Assembly: GCA_012270625.1 (NCBI GenBank)
Contig: JAAXHZ010000063.1
Span: 1-21,446 of the forward strand
Direction: 5' to 3'
Length of the DNA: 21,446 nucleotides
From: Dehalococcoidia bacterium
Lineage (GTDB): Bacteria; Chloroflexota; Dehalococcoidia; SAR202; UBA11138
Shown here: positions 13,536 to 20,532 of the stretch, piece by piece
Layout of the letters: each line of letters begins with the position of its first letter
Numbering within the stretch: the stretch's first letter is position 1
The notes under the pieces: model-generated
What the model was told of the DNA's origin: nothing
Database searches by the model: none
Seen by the model: the letters and a program-made list of their open reading frames with translations, nothing else
Translations under genes and position numbers: made by a program

Positions 13536-15206
13536 TTATTCCCACTCTATTGTGCCTGGAGGCTTACTTGTGATGTCGTACACGACTCTATTGACGCCCC
13601 GCACCTCATTGGAGATTCGTATTGACATTCGCGCCAGGACTTCGTGTGGGACTCGTGCCCAATCCGCGGTCATGGCATCATCACTCGTAACTGCGCGAAT
13701 GGCTATGACGTTTCCGTATGTTCTGAAGTCACCGGTTACTCCGACCGACCTCGAGTCTGTCAGCACGGCAAAGCTCTGCCAAAGTTCGTGATAGAGATCG
13801 CTGCGCTCTACCTCTTCCATGACAATTCGGTCGGCACCTCTGAGCATGTCGAGCGCGTCGTGGGTAACTTCACCGATGATTCTTATCGCGAGGCCTGGCC
13901 CCGGAAAGGGCTGTCGGTTGACTACTTCTTCGGGCAGGCCCAGTTCCAAGCCAACCTGTCGCACTTCGTCTTTGAACAGATAGCGCAGAGGCTCGACGAG
14001 GTCCATTCGCATATGCTCAGGCAGACCGCCCACGTTGTGATGGGTCTTGATCTTTGCCGAAACGTTGTCTCCAGGCACCTGACTCTCGATGACGTCAGGG
14101 TAGAGCGTACCTTGGGCAAGAAAGTCAACCTGCCCAAGTCTGGAAGCTTCCTCTTCGAATACATTGACGAACTCTTCGCCAATGATCTTCCGTTTGGTTT
14201 CAGGGTCGGTAACCCCTCTGAGCGCTCCCAGAAAGCGCTCGGCGGAGTCAGCGTAAGACAGGTTCATCGACATATAGCTTTCAAAGGTGTCGCGGACCCG
14301 TTCCGGCTCACCGTGACGCAGCAGGCCATTGTTGACGAATACACAAGTCAACTGATCCCCTACGGCTGCGTGTACGAGGGACGCTGCAACTGCCGAGTCC
14401 ACGCCACCGGACAGAGCGCAAATGACCTTCCCCTGACCAACCTGCGTCCTTATAGCCTCGACTGACTCCGAGACAAAATTGCCCGGAGTCCACGATCCCG
14501 AGCACCCGCACACTTCGTAGAGGAAGTTGCGAATCAGCCTGCCTCCCTCCGGGGTGTGGACGACTTCAGGATGGAACTGCAGGCCGAGTCGGCCGGATCC
14601 GTCTCCAAGAGCCGCAATGGGTGAGTTGTCTGTACTGGCAAGGGACTTAAATCCCTTGGGCATCTCAACGATATTATCGCCGTGACTCATCCACACTTGG
14701 GGAGAGTCGGAAACATCCATGAACAGAGGTTCTCCTGGGGCGACATCGCTCAACACCGCATAGCCGTATTCGCGGTGTGATGCTGGCGCGACCCTGCCTC
14801 CAAGCTGATGGACCATAGCCTGCATACCGTAGCAGATGCCCAGCACGGGGAGGCCTGAGTCGTACACCCACTGGGGCGCCAGCGGCGCTCCGGTCTCGTA
14901 AACGCTTGCAGGCCCTCCAGAAAGAATCACCCCTTTGGGATTCAGTGGCGCGATCGTCTCCCATGGGGCAGAGTGGGGGACCAGCTCGCAGTACACATGG
15001 GCCTCCCTGACCCGGCGGGCTATCAAGCGCGAGTACTGCGAACCAAAGTCCATTACTATTATGGACTCTCTCGAGGCTGACACCTCTCTGGAACCGCCTA
15101 TCGATTGCGCGTTGTTCCCAAGCACGTGACTCGTATGCGCCGACGCCCCCAGCTGGCTACTGGAAGGAGGCGTTCCAACTGACGATTCAGGGTGGGGTTT
15201 AGGCAT
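13536..15206 (-). CDS. guaA: GMP synthase (glutamine-hydrolysing)
   Basis: Converts XMP to GMP with glutamine and ATP. From the ATG at 15206 it has 556 aa. The N-terminal class I amidotransferase has GICYGMQ with nucleophile C125 and the H212/E214 pair in LQFHPEV. The ATP-pyrophosphatase domain carries the PP-loop SGGVDS (266-271). The C-terminal dimerisation domain contains [12 protein letters not shown] and ends in [13 protein letters not shown]. About 45 residues rich in Ser, His and Pro precede the usual start of the family (VMDFGSQYS). This could be a disordered extension or an over-long start: a TTG at 15218 and a GTG at codon 42 are alternatives, none with a good ribosome-binding site. 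First gene of the purine operon. Confidence 0.95.
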   Translation of the reverse strand: MPKPHPESSVGTPPSSSQLGASAHTSHVLGNNAQSIGGSREVSASRESIIVMDFGSQYSRLIARRVREAHVYCELVPHSAPWETIAPLNPKGVILSGGPASVYETGAPLAPQWVYDSGLPVLGICYGMQAMVHQLGGRVAPASHREYGYAVLSDVAPGEPLFMDVSDSPQVWMSHGDNIVEMPKGFKSLASTDNSPIAALGDGSGRLGLQFHPEVVHTPEGGRLIRNFLYEVCGCSGSWTPGNFVSESVEAIRTQVGQGKVICALSGGVDSAVAASLVHAAVGDQLTCVFVNNGLLRHGEPERVRDTFESYMSMNLSYADSAERFLGALRGVTDPETKRKIIGEEFVNVFEEEASRLGQVDFLAQGTLYPDVIESQVPGDNVSAKIKTHHNVGGLPEHMRMDLVEPLRYLFKDEVRQVGLELGLPEEVVNRQPFPGPGLAIRIIGEVTHDALDMLRGADRIVMEEVERSDLYHELWQSFAVLTDSRSVGVTGDFRTYGNVIAIRAVTSDDAMTADWARVPHEVLARMSIRISNEVRGVNRVVYDITSKPPGTIEWE

Positions 15207-15330
15207 GGCTCCGATCAAAATTCAGGCTAGCACCTGTGTTATATTTGGGTCAAGCTGACTCGCATTGTTCTGACATCAGATTCGCGGGTCAGCCTCAGCG
15301 ACAACTGTGCAAGAATCCGGACCTCGTAAC

Positions 15331-15945
15331 ATGCTTTCCACATCGTTAGAACGTGCCGTAGCCATCCTCCGTACGGGAGGAGTCATCGGGATTCCTACTG
15401 ATACGGTGTACGGCGTGGCTGCGAATGTCCTTGACGATAACGCGGTGGGCCGTGTGTTCAGGCTGAAGGGCAGGGAGGACACGAGTCCCATACCGGTGCT
15501 CATCGGCGAAGTCGATGACCTATTCAAGTACGGCACGGATGTGACCGAAGAGGCGGTTGCTTTGGCAGAAGCCTTCTGGCCAGGACAACTCACGATCGTC
15601 GTATCCAAGTCCGATAGCATATCTTCCATCGTCTCAGGCGGACTGGACACCGTGGGACTCCGCGTTGCCGACCATCCTGTCCCGCGTCAGCTGATCTCAG
15701 GATTGGGCGCTCCGATCACTGCAACCTCTGCCAACATTAGCGGGACTGATGCGTTAACTTCAGCAGTGTCTGTTGCCCAACAGCTCGGAGCCAGCTTGGA
15801 CTTGGTGTTTGACGGCGGTCAACTCGCTCCATCAAAGCCCTCTACGGTTGTTGATGTGACATCCAGGCCAGCGAAGATCCTGCGTGAGGGAGCTGTCTCA
15901 AGAGCCGCGATAGAGCATGTGACAGGCTCCGTTTCCAGCATGTAG
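15331..15945 (+). CDS. L-threonylcarbamoyladenylate synthase (TsaC/Sua5/YrdC family)
   Basis: Makes threonylcarbamoyl-AMP from threonine, bicarbonate and ATP, the first step of t6A37 modification of ANN-decoding tRNAs. From the ATG at 15331 the protein has 204 aa: a single YrdC domain without the C-terminal Sua5 domain, so TsaC-type. Motifs are GGVIGIPTDTVYGVAA (residues 16-31), the K-x-R element RLKGRED, and TATSANISG in the second half. A GTG at 15307 would add eight residues; neither start has a clear ribosome-binding site. It is divergent from guaA and first of six plus-strand genes ending in miaA, another tRNA-37 modification gene. Confidence 0.92.
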   Translation: MLSTSLERAVAILRTGGVIGIPTDTVYGVAANVLDDNAVGRVFRLKGREDTSPIPVLIGEVDDLFKYGTDVTEEAVALAEAFWPGQLTIVVSKSDSISSIVSGGLDTVGLRVADHPVPRQLISGLGAPITATSANISGTDALTSAVSVAQQLGASLDLVFDGGQLAPSKPSTVVDVTSRPAKILREGAVSRAAIEHVTGSVSSM

Positions 15946-15977
15946 AATCGTTTCGCGGGTTTGTCGGCACGACACGG

Positions 15978-17051
15978 ATGGGCCTGATACCCCTGTGTGC
16001 CGTTACCCGGATTCATACGCGACTGGAAGCTTCCCCGTTGGAATCCAAGTCACAGCTTGAACAGTACAGTCTGCTCGTAGATGACGAGCTGCGCCGTGTA
16101 GTTGCACAACGCGACCTTCCGCTCTACTCGATGATGGGGCACCAGCTGGGATGGAGTCCCGATCCCGAAGTAAGGGGCCACTCAATGCAGCGCAGCTTGG
16201 GGTCATTATGTTTGGCCTCTTGCGTCTCGATGGGTGGAGATGTCGAGGACGCCCTGCCAGCCGCCGCAGCCGTCGAGCTCGTACAGAACTTCTGTGACAT
16301 CCACGATGATATTCAGAGCGGCAGAGTGGAGCGAAGCGGTCGTGAGTCGGTCTGGTGGAAGTGGGGGCCGGCTCAGGCAATCAATGCCGGCGACGGAATG
16401 CACGCTCTTGCCCGCATGACCCTGCTGGAAATGATGGACAGGGGGTTCGACTCAGAGATCGTATTCGAGGCGATCCGAGTCTTTGATCGTGCAAGTCTGG
16501 CAACCTGCGAAGGCAGGTTCATGGAACTTGAGGCACAGGAGAGGCTGGACGTTTCGTCGGACGCATATCTGAGAATGGCTTCGCTGAGGACCGGTGCGAT
16601 CTTTGCATGTGCGGCCGAGTTCGGTGCGCTGGTCTCAGGAGCTGACGCAGACGTGCGAGGGCGTTTTGCCGAGTGGGGCGCGAGTCTTGGCGTGGCGATT
16701 CAGATTTCTGATGACCTCAAACAGATCGTCGATGCACTCGAAGAGTATGGCGCGCCATCTGACGACATGATGAACAAGCGAAAGCTATATCCAGTGGTCT
16801 GGTCGTTCGAGGTGGCGACTCCCCAGCAGCGACGACAACTGGGCGACTTCTACTTCAAGAGGGTTCTGGAACCTTCCGATGCCAGAAGCCTGGCACGCCT
16901 TGTAGATTGTATTGGCGGAACTGCCCAAGCTCAGTCATTGATAGCCTCTCAGCTCGATCTAGTCAGAGAGAATTTGGCGCTCGCGCTGCCAGACTGCGCG
17001 AGTTGCGAGAGTCTTGAGATCCTAATACGTGACGTGGTTGAGGCTGCCTGA
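15978..17051 (+). CDS. Polyprenyl (isoprenyl) diphosphate synthase family protein
   Basis: A 357-aa, mostly helical protein of the trans-isoprenyl diphosphate synthase family, which condenses IPP onto allylic diphosphates. The first Asp-rich region is FCDIHDDIQSG (105-115). The following RSGRESVWWKWG (119-130) and AINAGD (134-139) fit the family, and the second Asp region is IQISDDLKQI (241-250), then DDMMNKRKLYPVVW (262-275). In both regions the last Asp of DDxxD is absent (DDIQS, DDLKQ). I recall the second as normal for a related subgroup, but the first appears degenerate. Product length cannot be told. The ATG at 15978 has no ribosome-binding site; a later start is possible, because the first ~25 residues are not family-like. 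The stop overlaps pgk (TGATG). Confidence 0.85.
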   Translation: MGLIPLCAVTRIHTRLEASPLESKSQLEQYSLLVDDELRRVVAQRDLPLYSMMGHQLGWSPDPEVRGHSMQRSLGSLCLASCVSMGGDVEDALPAAAAVELVQNFCDIHDDIQSGRVERSGRESVWWKWGPAQAINAGDGMHALARMTLLEMMDRGFDSEIVFEAIRVFDRASLATCEGRFMELEAQERLDVSSDAYLRMASLRTGAIFACAAEFGALVSGADADVRGRFAEWGASLGVAIQISDDLKQIVDALEEYGAPSDDMMNKRKLYPVVWSFEVATPQQRRQLGDFYFKRVLEPSDARSLARLVDCIGGTAQAQSLIASQLDLVRENLALALPDCASCESLEILIRDVVEAA

Positions 17052-18247
17052 TGTCTCACATGAGGAGCATCTGCGAACTCGGATTGAAACCTGGGACTGC
17101 GGTGCTCGTTAGAGTGGACTACAACGTTCCTTTCGAGCCGGGCACCGTGAATATTTCCGACGATAGTCGGATCTTCGCCTCCGTAGCGACGATCGAGAAT
17201 TTGAAGTCCCAGAATTGCCGTGTCATTCTGTGTTCTCATCTAGGACGCCCACGCGGCGAACGCCGAGACGAGTTCAGCCTGTCGCCCATTGCGAGCCGAC
17301 TCTCTGAGATCATTGGAGAGAACGTGAGGCTCACAAGTGACTGCGTTGGCCCAGAGACGGAAGCCACGATTCAGCGGATGCCGAACGGATCGGTCATTCT
17401 GCTGGAGAACTTGCGGTTTCACCCAGGCGAAGAGACCAACGATTCTGAGTTCTCTCGGCAGCTTGCAAGGCTGGCCGACTGCTATGTCAATGATGGGTTC
17501 GGAGCGGCGCACCGAAAACATGCCTCCACCTACGGGGTTGCGGAGTATCTGCCCGCAGCTGCTGGACTGCTTATGGAGCGCGAAATCTTGGCTCTCAGCA
17601 GGGTTACTGAGGAGCCAAGTCATCCATACGCCGTTATGGTCGGCGGGGCCAAGGTCATGGACAAACTTCCTCTCATACGGAATCTTGCGACCAAAGCCGA
17701 CATGTTCCTAATAGGTGGAGGCATGGTCGCTTCGTTTCTGTCTGCTATGCACTCAGAGTCAGAGAAGTGGGACATCGATAAGGGCGAACGCGAGTTGGCA
17801 GGCAGCATCTTGAAGGACGCTGGACGCTACGGGTACGAAGTAATTACGCCTGTCGATGTCGTGGTTGCGGATCGATTTGCCGAAGACGCCTCGTGGCAAG
17901 TATGCCGACCTGAGCACGTGCCTCACGGCCTTCCAATACTTGATATCGGACCTAAGAGCGTGGAGCTGTACGCCAAGCGAATTTCCGATGCTCGAACCAT
18001 AGTGTGGAATGGGCCGATGGGTGTTTTTGAGTGGCAATCATTCTCCCGCGGCACTCACGGCGTCGCCGTTGCGATCGCGAATGTCGCCAGCGCTTTCACG
18101 GTCATCGGCGGCGGGTCCACATCTGACGCAGTGTCCTCAATGGATATTTCAGACCGATTCTCGCACGTATCCACAGGCGGAGGCGCCACGCTAGAGTTTC
18201 TGGAGGGTAAGGAGCTGCCAGGGATCCAGCCCTTGACGAACGCCTGA
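17051..18247 (+). CDS. pgk: Phosphoglycerate kinase
   Basis: Transfers phosphate between 1,3-bisphosphoglycerate and ADP (reversible; glycolysis/gluconeogenesis). The length of 398 aa is normal. Landmarks are VLVRVDYNVPF (18-28), SHLGRPRGER (62-71), ENLRFHPGEE (119-128), NDGFGAAHRKHAS (147-159), VGGAKVMDKL (197-206), NGPMGVFE (320-327) and STGGGATLEFL (374-384). The nucleotide-binding loop, commonly GGGDT, reads GGGST (353-357), so the Asp associated with Mg-nucleotide in well-studied enzymes is Ser356; this may be lineage-typical. The ATG overlaps the upstream stop by one base (TGATG), with TGAGG eight bases upstream, suggesting coupled translation with the prenyl synthase. Confidence 0.96.
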   Translation: MSHMRSICELGLKPGTAVLVRVDYNVPFEPGTVNISDDSRIFASVATIENLKSQNCRVILCSHLGRPRGERRDEFSLSPIASRLSEIIGENVRLTSDCVGPETEATIQRMPNGSVILLENLRFHPGEETNDSEFSRQLARLADCYVNDGFGAAHRKHASTYGVAEYLPAAAGLLMEREILALSRVTEEPSHPYAVMVGGAKVMDKLPLIRNLATKADMFLIGGGMVASFLSAMHSESEKWDIDKGERELAGSILKDAGRYGYEVITPVDVVVADRFAEDASWQVCRPEHVPHGLPILDIGPKSVELYAKRISDARTIVWNGPMGVFEWQSFSRGTHGVAVAIANVASAFTVIGGGSTSDAVSSMDISDRFSHVSTGGGATLEFLEGKELPGIQPLTNA

Positions 18248-18300
18248 TATTAGCGCATGTCCTGGAGGACTCCGAGAGGACCAGTGAGACTTAGACCCCA

Positions 18301-19506
18301 ATGATAGATCACCCATTCTTGGGAGAACTATGCAGTTCCACCGACAGTAAGATCATCTTGCTTGTAGCGGATGGTCTTGGCGGTCTGCCTAGACCTGAGA
18401 CAGGCAAGTCGGAGTTGGAGGAGGCTTACACTCCGAACTTGGACGATCTGGCCGGAAGGAGCGCGTGTGGATTGACGGTTCCCGTAGGGCCAGGCATCAC
18501 ACCCGGAAGCGGCCCTGGGCATCTGGCTCTTTTCGGTTACGACCCGCTCAAGTACGCAATTGGACGGGGTGTCCTCGAAGCGCTCGGAATCGGAATAGAC
18601 CTGGGCCCCGGCGACATAGCTGTACGGTGCAACTTCTGTACCGTCGATCATGGTGGACGCCTGATCGACCGAAGGGCAGGGCGTATTAGGTCTTCAGAGT
18701 CCGGGCCGCTGGTGGAGCAACTGGCAGACATAACGGTCGAAGGTGCGGAGCTGCTGGTCGAACCTGTCCAAGACTACAGGTTCGTGGTCGTGTTCAAGGC
18801 TGAAGGACTCGGTCAGGACGTGAGTGACACTGATCCTCAGCGTCTGGGAGTCCAGCCACACAATCCGGTAGGGACCGGTCAGCCGTCAAAGACCACTGCC
18901 AGGCTGGCCTCACAGTTTATAGACGCCGCGCGGGATATATTGGGCTCTCGGCAGACTGCGAATATGATTCTCATGCGCGGATTCTCCAGGATTCCGACTT
19001 GGCCTCAGTTTGCCCCAGGCTACGGACTGGAGCCGTGTGCAGTTGCCGCTTATCCGATGTATAGGGGTCTTGCCAGCCTAGTAGGCATGAAAGTTATACC
19101 AACAGGTCACGACTTCGATGCTGAGCTGGACACAGTGGAAGAGTACATCAGTGAGCACGATTTCGTTTTCCTGCACTACAAGCCCACAGACGCCGCAGGC
19201 GAGGACGGCGACTTCGATGCGAAGGTCTCAGCGCTCGAAGAGCTGGATCAAAGGATTCCCAGGCTGATAAGGCTCGGAGCAGATGTGGTGGCTGTGGCGG
19301 GAGATCACTCGACTCCGTCAGTTCTCGCGGCGCATAGTTGGCATCCGGTGCCTCTGCTCATCAACTCTGAGTTCACCTCTGGAGTAGGGTCTGACGGCTT
19401 CACTGAAAAGTCGTGTGCCAGAGGGCATCTTGGTACCCAGCCGGCCACGTCGCTCATGTTTCATCTTCTCGCTCATGCGGGTAAGCTCAAGAAATATGGC
19501 GCGTGA
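18301..19506 (+). CDS. apgM: 2,3-bisphosphoglycerate-independent phosphoglycerate mutase, archaeal type (ApgM)
   Basis: Interconverts 3- and 2-phosphoglycerate through a phosphoserine intermediate, in the alkaline phosphatase superfamily. It has 401 aa and the compact archaeal-type architecture, not the ~510-aa GpmI. Landmarks are the metal site LLVADGLGGLP (20-30, D24), PVGPGITPGSGPGHLALFGYDP (61-82, nucleophile S70), the region IGRGVLEALGIG (87-98), HYKPTDAAGEDGD and the C-terminal metal site AVAGDHSTPS. The serine motif reads TPGSGPGH where the archaeal consensus is close to TPGSDVAH. The ATG at 18301 follows an in-frame stop directly upstream; its ribosome-binding site is poor. It lies 53 bases after pgk. 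Assignment is strong; the related phosphopentomutase and homoserine-kinase variants are less likely. Confidence 0.92.
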   Translation: MIDHPFLGELCSSTDSKIILLVADGLGGLPRPETGKSELEEAYTPNLDDLAGRSACGLTVPVGPGITPGSGPGHLALFGYDPLKYAIGRGVLEALGIGIDLGPGDIAVRCNFCTVDHGGRLIDRRAGRIRSSESGPLVEQLADITVEGAELLVEPVQDYRFVVVFKAEGLGQDVSDTDPQRLGVQPHNPVGTGQPSKTTARLASQFIDAARDILGSRQTANMILMRGFSRIPTWPQFAPGYGLEPCAVAAYPMYRGLASLVGMKVIPTGHDFDAELDTVEEYISEHDFVFLHYKPTDAAGEDGDFDAKVSALEELDQRIPRLIRLGADVVAVAGDHSTPSVLAAHSWHPVPLLINSEFTSGVGSDGFTEKSCARGHLGTQPATSLMFHLLAHAGKLKKYGA

Positions 19507-19604
19507 GCCGCAGCCAAGCGTCTAAACCTCACTTGCCATATGCCAGACGTCTCCTGACTGGTACGTAAGCTCAGGCATCGTGCATCCTGGCGGGTAATCA
19601 ATAC

Positions 19605-19619
19605 TGAAAGAGACTTTCA
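19605..19619 (+). promoter_or_regulatory. Hairpin over the tpiA ribosome-binding region
   Basis: TGAAAG (19605-19610) is exactly complementary to CTTTCA (19614-19619) around a three-base AGA loop. It ends three bases before the tpiA ATG. The only purine-rich candidate Shine-Dalgarno (GAAAGAGA) lies inside the hairpin, so folding could lower translation initiation. At the DNA level it is also a 15-bp dyad that could be an operator. Confidence 0.35.
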
Positions 19620-19622
19620 AAC

Positions 19623-20396
19623 ATGCCCACAACAACGATCGTCGGAAACTGGAAACTAAACAAGAGCGCGTCCGAAGCTGCTTCCTTAGCGTCAGACATC
19701 AGGGATCAGCTAGCAGATCACTTTGGGACGGCAGTAGTGGTCTGTCCTCCGTCAATTGCACTCGAGTCTGTTTCCCGAGTGTTGGAAGGATCGCAGATCG
19801 CCGTCGGAACTCAGAATGTTCACTCTGAGATCGTTGGGGCCTTCACAGGAGAAATCTCTGCGGAAATGGCGCGCGAGTTCGCACAGTATGTCATAGTGGG
19901 ACACTCTGAGCGAAGGATGCACTTTGGCGAGTCTGATGAGTTCATCAGCCGGAAAGTAGCCGCTGTGATGAATGCCGGACTGAGTCCGATTCTATGTGTG
20001 GGAGAGCCGGCCGAAGTGCGTAAGAGAGGAAATGCAGAGAGATTTGTCACAGGGCAGCTCATTCAAGGTCTGTCGCGAGTGACATATGCCACAGGTATTC
20101 TCGTGGCATACGAGCCTGTCTGGGCGATCGGCACTGGCGAGGCCGCGACAGCACAGGCGGCGCAGGAGATGGCCTACTCTCTGCGGGGCAAGCTCAGGGA
20201 GCTATACGGGGCCGGGGCAGACGAAGTGCCTTGTTTATACGGAGGGAGCGTTAACTCCGCCAACATCTCTGAATTCGTGGAACAACCGGACATAGATGGC
20301 GCCCTAGTCGGTGGCGCGAGCCTGGAAGCCGGCTCATTCTCTGGCATAGTTCGGGCCGCGACGCTCGCTAGTGGAACACGAGCTGGGGAAGGCTAA
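19623..20396 (+). CDS. tpiA: Triosephosphate isomerase
   Basis: Interconverts dihydroxyacetone phosphate and glyceraldehyde 3-phosphate in the cytoplasm. It is a TIM barrel of 257 aa, a normal length. All catalytic residues are seen: N9/K11 in GNWKLNK (8-14), H94 in VGHSERR (92-98) and E164 in the signature AYEPVWAIGTG (162-172). The phosphate-binding YGGSVN (206-211) and GALVGGASL (226-234) follow. The ATG at 19623 is the only sensible start, with a weak purine-rich sequence upstream in a small hairpin. The 116-base gap after apgM suggests it may have its own promoter, but none was recognised. Confidence 0.97.
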   Translation: MPTTTIVGNWKLNKSASEAASLASDIRDQLADHFGTAVVVCPPSIALESVSRVLEGSQIAVGTQNVHSEIVGAFTGEISAEMAREFAQYVIVGHSERRMHFGESDEFISRKVAAVMNAGLSPILCVGEPAEVRKRGNAERFVTGQLIQGLSRVTYATGILVAYEPVWAIGTGEAATAQAAQEMAYSLRGKLRELYGAGADEVPCLYGGSVNSANISEFVEQPDIDGALVGGASLEAGSFSGIVRAATLASGTRAGEG

Positions 20397-20444
20397 CTTC
20401 AGACTGCACTGCCCATCTGCCAAGAATAGCTGAGAGCGAGACTG

Positions 20445-20496
20445 TGCAGGGTAGGGGACCGATCGTGTGTGTCGAGCGGTCCGCACACATCCTGCG
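20445..20496 (+). promoter_or_regulatory. Structured leader between tpiA and miaA
   Basis: An outer stem GCAGG (20446-20450)/CCTGC (20491-20495) encloses two alternative inner stems: GGACCG (20456-20461)/CGGTCC (20477-20482), or TGTGTG (20466-20471)/CACACA (20484-20489). The inner stems cross each other, so they are mutually exclusive or form a pseudoknot. The element ends 36 bases before the miaA GTG. No known riboswitch class is recognised. Confidence 0.35.
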
Positions 20497-20532
20497 GATG
20501 CTTCCCAAGTGGAGGAAGCTAGGATACACGCC

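Noticed and set aside
13644..14465. 273-residue plus-strand open frame opposite guaA
   Set aside because: It lies wholly within the conserved guaA coding region on the other strand and shows no family motif.
15207..15330. Purine riboswitch upstream of guaA and divergent promoters
   Set aside because: A TATAAC box on the minus strand (15243-15238) exists, but there is no -35 at proper spacing and the conserved purine-aptamer core is absent.
18248..18300. Terminator between pgk and apgM (GTCCT/AGGAC)
   Set aside because: Only a 5-bp stem around a 13-base loop and no T run; too weak to call.
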